Shown here: positions 5,348-7,063 of the stretch, piece after piece
How the letters are laid out: every line of letters begins with the position of its first letter
Position numbering within the stretch: the first letter of the stretch is position 1
Assembly: GCA_021204565.1 (NCBI GenBank)
Contig: JAJPZE010000020.1
Span: 1-7,063, forward strand
DNA length: 7,063 bases
Direction: 5' to 3'
From: Prevotella sp.
Lineage (GTDB): Bacteria > Bacteroidota > Bacteroidia > Bacteroidales > Bacteroidaceae
Notes under the pieces: model-generated
What the model was told of the DNA's origin: nothing
Databases searched by the model: none
The model's input: the letters and a program-made list of their open reading frames with translations, nothing else
Program-made: the position numbers and the translations under genes

Positions 5348-6583
5348 TTATCCTTTAAGCCACTTCCCGATGCGCTCCATCGCCTCTTCGCAGTCCTCAC
5401 GATTGCCGAAAGCGGTCAGCCGGACATAACCTTCGCCGCTCGGTCCGAAGCCTACACCCGGCGTCGAGACTACCCGCGCGCCTCTCAACATCTTCTCGAA
5501 GAACGCCCAACTATCCTCGCCGCCGGGCGTCTTAACCCACAGATACGGCGCATTCTTTCCCCCGTACACGGTCAGCCCGAAGCCCGTCAAAGCGTCGAGC
5601 ATCATCCGCGCATTCCCCATATAATAATCGATTACAGCCTTCACTTGCTCCTTTCCCTCGGGCGTGTATATCGCTTCCGCCGCACGCTGGCTTATGTAGC
5701 TCGTGCCGTTAAACTTGGTGCATTGCCGCCTGTCCCAAAGGGGGTTAAGCGCGTAGCGCCTCTCTGCATCCGCGCTTCTAACGGTCAACTCTTTCGGCAC
5801 GACAGTATACCCGCACCTCACTCCGGTGAAGCCCGCGGTCTTGGAGAAGCTGCGGAACTCTATCGCAGTCTTCTTTGCTCCGTCAATCTCGTAAATGGAG
5901 TGGGGCACGCCGTCTTCGCGGATGTATGCTTCGTATGCGCCATCGTAAAGGATAAGCGCATCGTGCTCCAAAGCGTAATCAACCCAACGTTTCAGCTCGC
6001 CGCGCGTAAGCACCGTGCCCGTCGGATTGTTCGGATAACATAGATAAATCATATCGACGCGCCGGCTCGGCAGGGCGGGTACGAAACCGTTCTCCGCCGT
6101 CGAGGGCAGGTATGTTATATCGCTCCACTTCCCCCGAATGAGCTCTCCGGCGCGCCCGCTCATAACGTTCGTGTCGATATAAACGGGATAAACGGGGTCG
6201 GTCAGCGCCACTTTATTCTCTCTTCCGAACAAGTCGCCAATGTTCCCCGTATCGCTTTTCGCCCCGTCGCTGACGAATATCTCGTCCGTACGGATATCCA
6301 CTCCGCGAGTCTTGTAATCATTCTTCACTATCGCCTCGCGCAGGAACGCATAACCCTCTTCGGGTCCGTATCCGCGAAACGTTTCCTTTGCCGACATCTC
6401 GTCCACCGCCTTGTGCATCGCCTCGATAACCGCCTTCGAGAGCGGCCGCGTAACGTCTCCGATGCCGAGACTGATAACGTCCGCGCCGGGGTCGGACGCC
6501 TTAAAGGCATCCACTCTCCTCTTTATGTCGGCGAACAAATAGTTCTTCGACAACTTCGGGAAATATTCGTTTACAAGAGCCAT
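5348..6583 (-). CDS. dapL: LL-diaminopimelate aminotransferase
   Basis: PLP enzyme that converts tetrahydrodipicolinate plus glutamate directly to LL-diaminopimelate plus 2-oxoglutarate, bypassing the acylated DapD/DapC/DapE steps. Fold-type I aminotransferase features in order: ISLGIGDVTRPL (37-48), GYGPEEGYAFLREAI (71-85), SDGAKSDTGNIGDLFG (105-120), CYPNNPTGT with Asn186 (182-190), YDGAYEAYI with Asp214 and Tyr217 (213-221), SFSKTAGFTGVRCGY with PLP-lysine Lys248 (245-259), the DapL-typical LWDRRQCTKFNG (282-293), and YVRLTAFGN with the carboxylate-binding Arg388 (386-394). 411 residues is the normal DapL length and nothing looks broken. The ATG at 6583 is 18 bases after the dapF stop; the spacer is A/T-rich without a Shine-Dalgarno sequence, as is usual in this group. 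Adjacent dapF supplies the next step, which strongly supports DapL over a general aspartate aminotransferase. Confidence 0.96.
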   Translation of the reverse strand: MALVNEYFPKLSKNYLFADIKRRVDAFKASDPGADVISLGIGDVTRPLSKAVIEAMHKAVDEMSAKETFRGYGPEEGYAFLREAIVKNDYKTRGVDIRTDEIFVSDGAKSDTGNIGDLFGRENKVALTDPVYPVYIDTNVMSGRAGELIRGKWSDITYLPSTAENGFVPALPSRRVDMIYLCYPNNPTGTVLTRGELKRWVDYALEHDALILYDGAYEAYIREDGVPHSIYEIDGAKKTAIEFRSFSKTAGFTGVRCGYTVVPKELTVRSADAERRYALNPLWDRRQCTKFNGTSYISQRAAEAIYTPEGKEQVKAVIDYYMGNARMMLDALTGFGLTVYGGKNAPYLWVKTPGGEDSWAFFEKMLRGARVVSTPGVGFGPSGEGYVRLTAFGNREDCEEAMERIGKWLKG

Positions 6584-6601
6584 ATCTATTGCTGTAACTA
6601 T

Positions 6602-7063
6602 TTATAATTGTTGTTCTCTTAGCGTTAATTCACCGTCGAAAACATCTTCCGCGCCCCCGGTCATAAAGACGTGTCCGGTCGTCTCGTCCCAGTTAATATC
6701 CAACGTCCCCCCGTCCATAATTATCCGGTTTGACCGTCCGCCGCGACCCGTAACGGTCGCCGCAACCGACGTCGCGCACGCCCCGGTACCGCAGGCGAGG
6801 GTAATCCCGCTGCCCCGTTCCCATACGCGGCAACGTATACCGCCGCTCGGCAAAACGCTTGCAAACTCGATATTACACCGGTCGGGAAACACCGCGTCAC
6901 GCTCCAACACACTGCCGTAAAGAGCAATGTCAAGCTCCTCGCAATTATCCGTAAAGATGACGAAATGCGGGTTGCCCATAGACACGAACGTGCCCGCAAA
7001 CTCCCTGCCGTGTGCCGTCAGTCTCTTGCCCGAAGCCATATATGCCGCCTCGTCGCATTGCGT
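6602..7063 (-). CDS. dapF: Diaminopimelate epimerase, C-terminal part (5' end beyond window)
   Basis: Converts LL-diaminopimelate to meso-diaminopimelate without a cofactor, using a pair of cysteines, for peptidoglycan and lysine. The frame is open to the right edge: eight codons (TQCDEAAY) precede the first in-window ATG at 7039, so that ATG is internal and not the true start. Present are SMGNPHFVIF, the CNIEFASV segment, WERGSGITLACGTGACA with the second catalytic Cys, and MTGGAEDVFDGEL near the C-terminus. The first catalytic Cys (NGxRC region) lies outside the window. The family is about 260-280 residues, so a little over half is visible. It is the upstream gene of the dapF-dapL pair. Confidence 0.95.
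   Translation of the reverse strand, partial: TQCDEAAYMASGKRLTAHGREFAGTFVSMGNPHFVIFTDNCEELDIALYGSVLERDAVFPDRCNIEFASVLPSGGIRCRVWERGSGITLACGTGACATSVAATVTGRGGRSNRIIMDGGTLDINWDETTGHVFMTGGAEDVFDGELTLREQQL

Overview
The window looks like chromosomal DNA from a member of the Bacteroidales (Bacteroidota), with a gut-type gene set. Supporting signs are a type III glutamine synthetase of about 730 residues, an LL-diaminopimelate aminotransferase (DapL) route to meso-diaminopimelate, a clostripain-like lipoprotein with an acidic stretch after the lipid cysteine, exact TAnnTTTG -7 promoter boxes, and A-rich rather than strong Shine-Dalgarno leaders. The genus cannot be fixed from the sequence alone.

Layout. 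(1) 127-1329, minus strand: a C11 (clostripain-family) cysteine peptidase made as a lipoprotein. (2) 1383-2078, plus strand, divergent from it: a small secreted protein with a Tyr-rich head and an 84-residue Ser/Lys/Thr/Pro/Ala tail. Two TACCTTTGC boxes facing opposite ways lie at 1286-1346, between or just inside the two genes. (3) 2105-2722, plus strand: a fumarylacetoacetate hydrolase (FAH) family enzyme, 26 bases after gene 2 and perhaps cotranscribed with it. (4) 2723-3092: a 370-base gap between convergent genes. It holds a tandem array with a strict 23-base period and three strong inverted repeats. (5) 3093-7063, minus strand: dapF (5' end outside the window), dapL and glnN in that transcription order.

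How the genes fit together. dapL and dapF are consecutive steps in making meso-diaminopimelate for peptidoglycan and lysine. DapL uses glutamate as amino donor, and GlnN uses glutamate plus ammonia to make glutamine, so this side is a nitrogen-assimilation and cell-wall-precursor block. The left side is an envelope pair: a Lys/Arg-type peptidase anchored by lipid and a lysine-rich secreted protein read from the same intergenic region. A functional link between those two is only an inference.

The least explained part is the 2723-3092 gap, especially the 23-base array, whose register is kept even through two strongly diverged internal units. No phage, transposase, CRISPR, tRNA or rRNA was seen.
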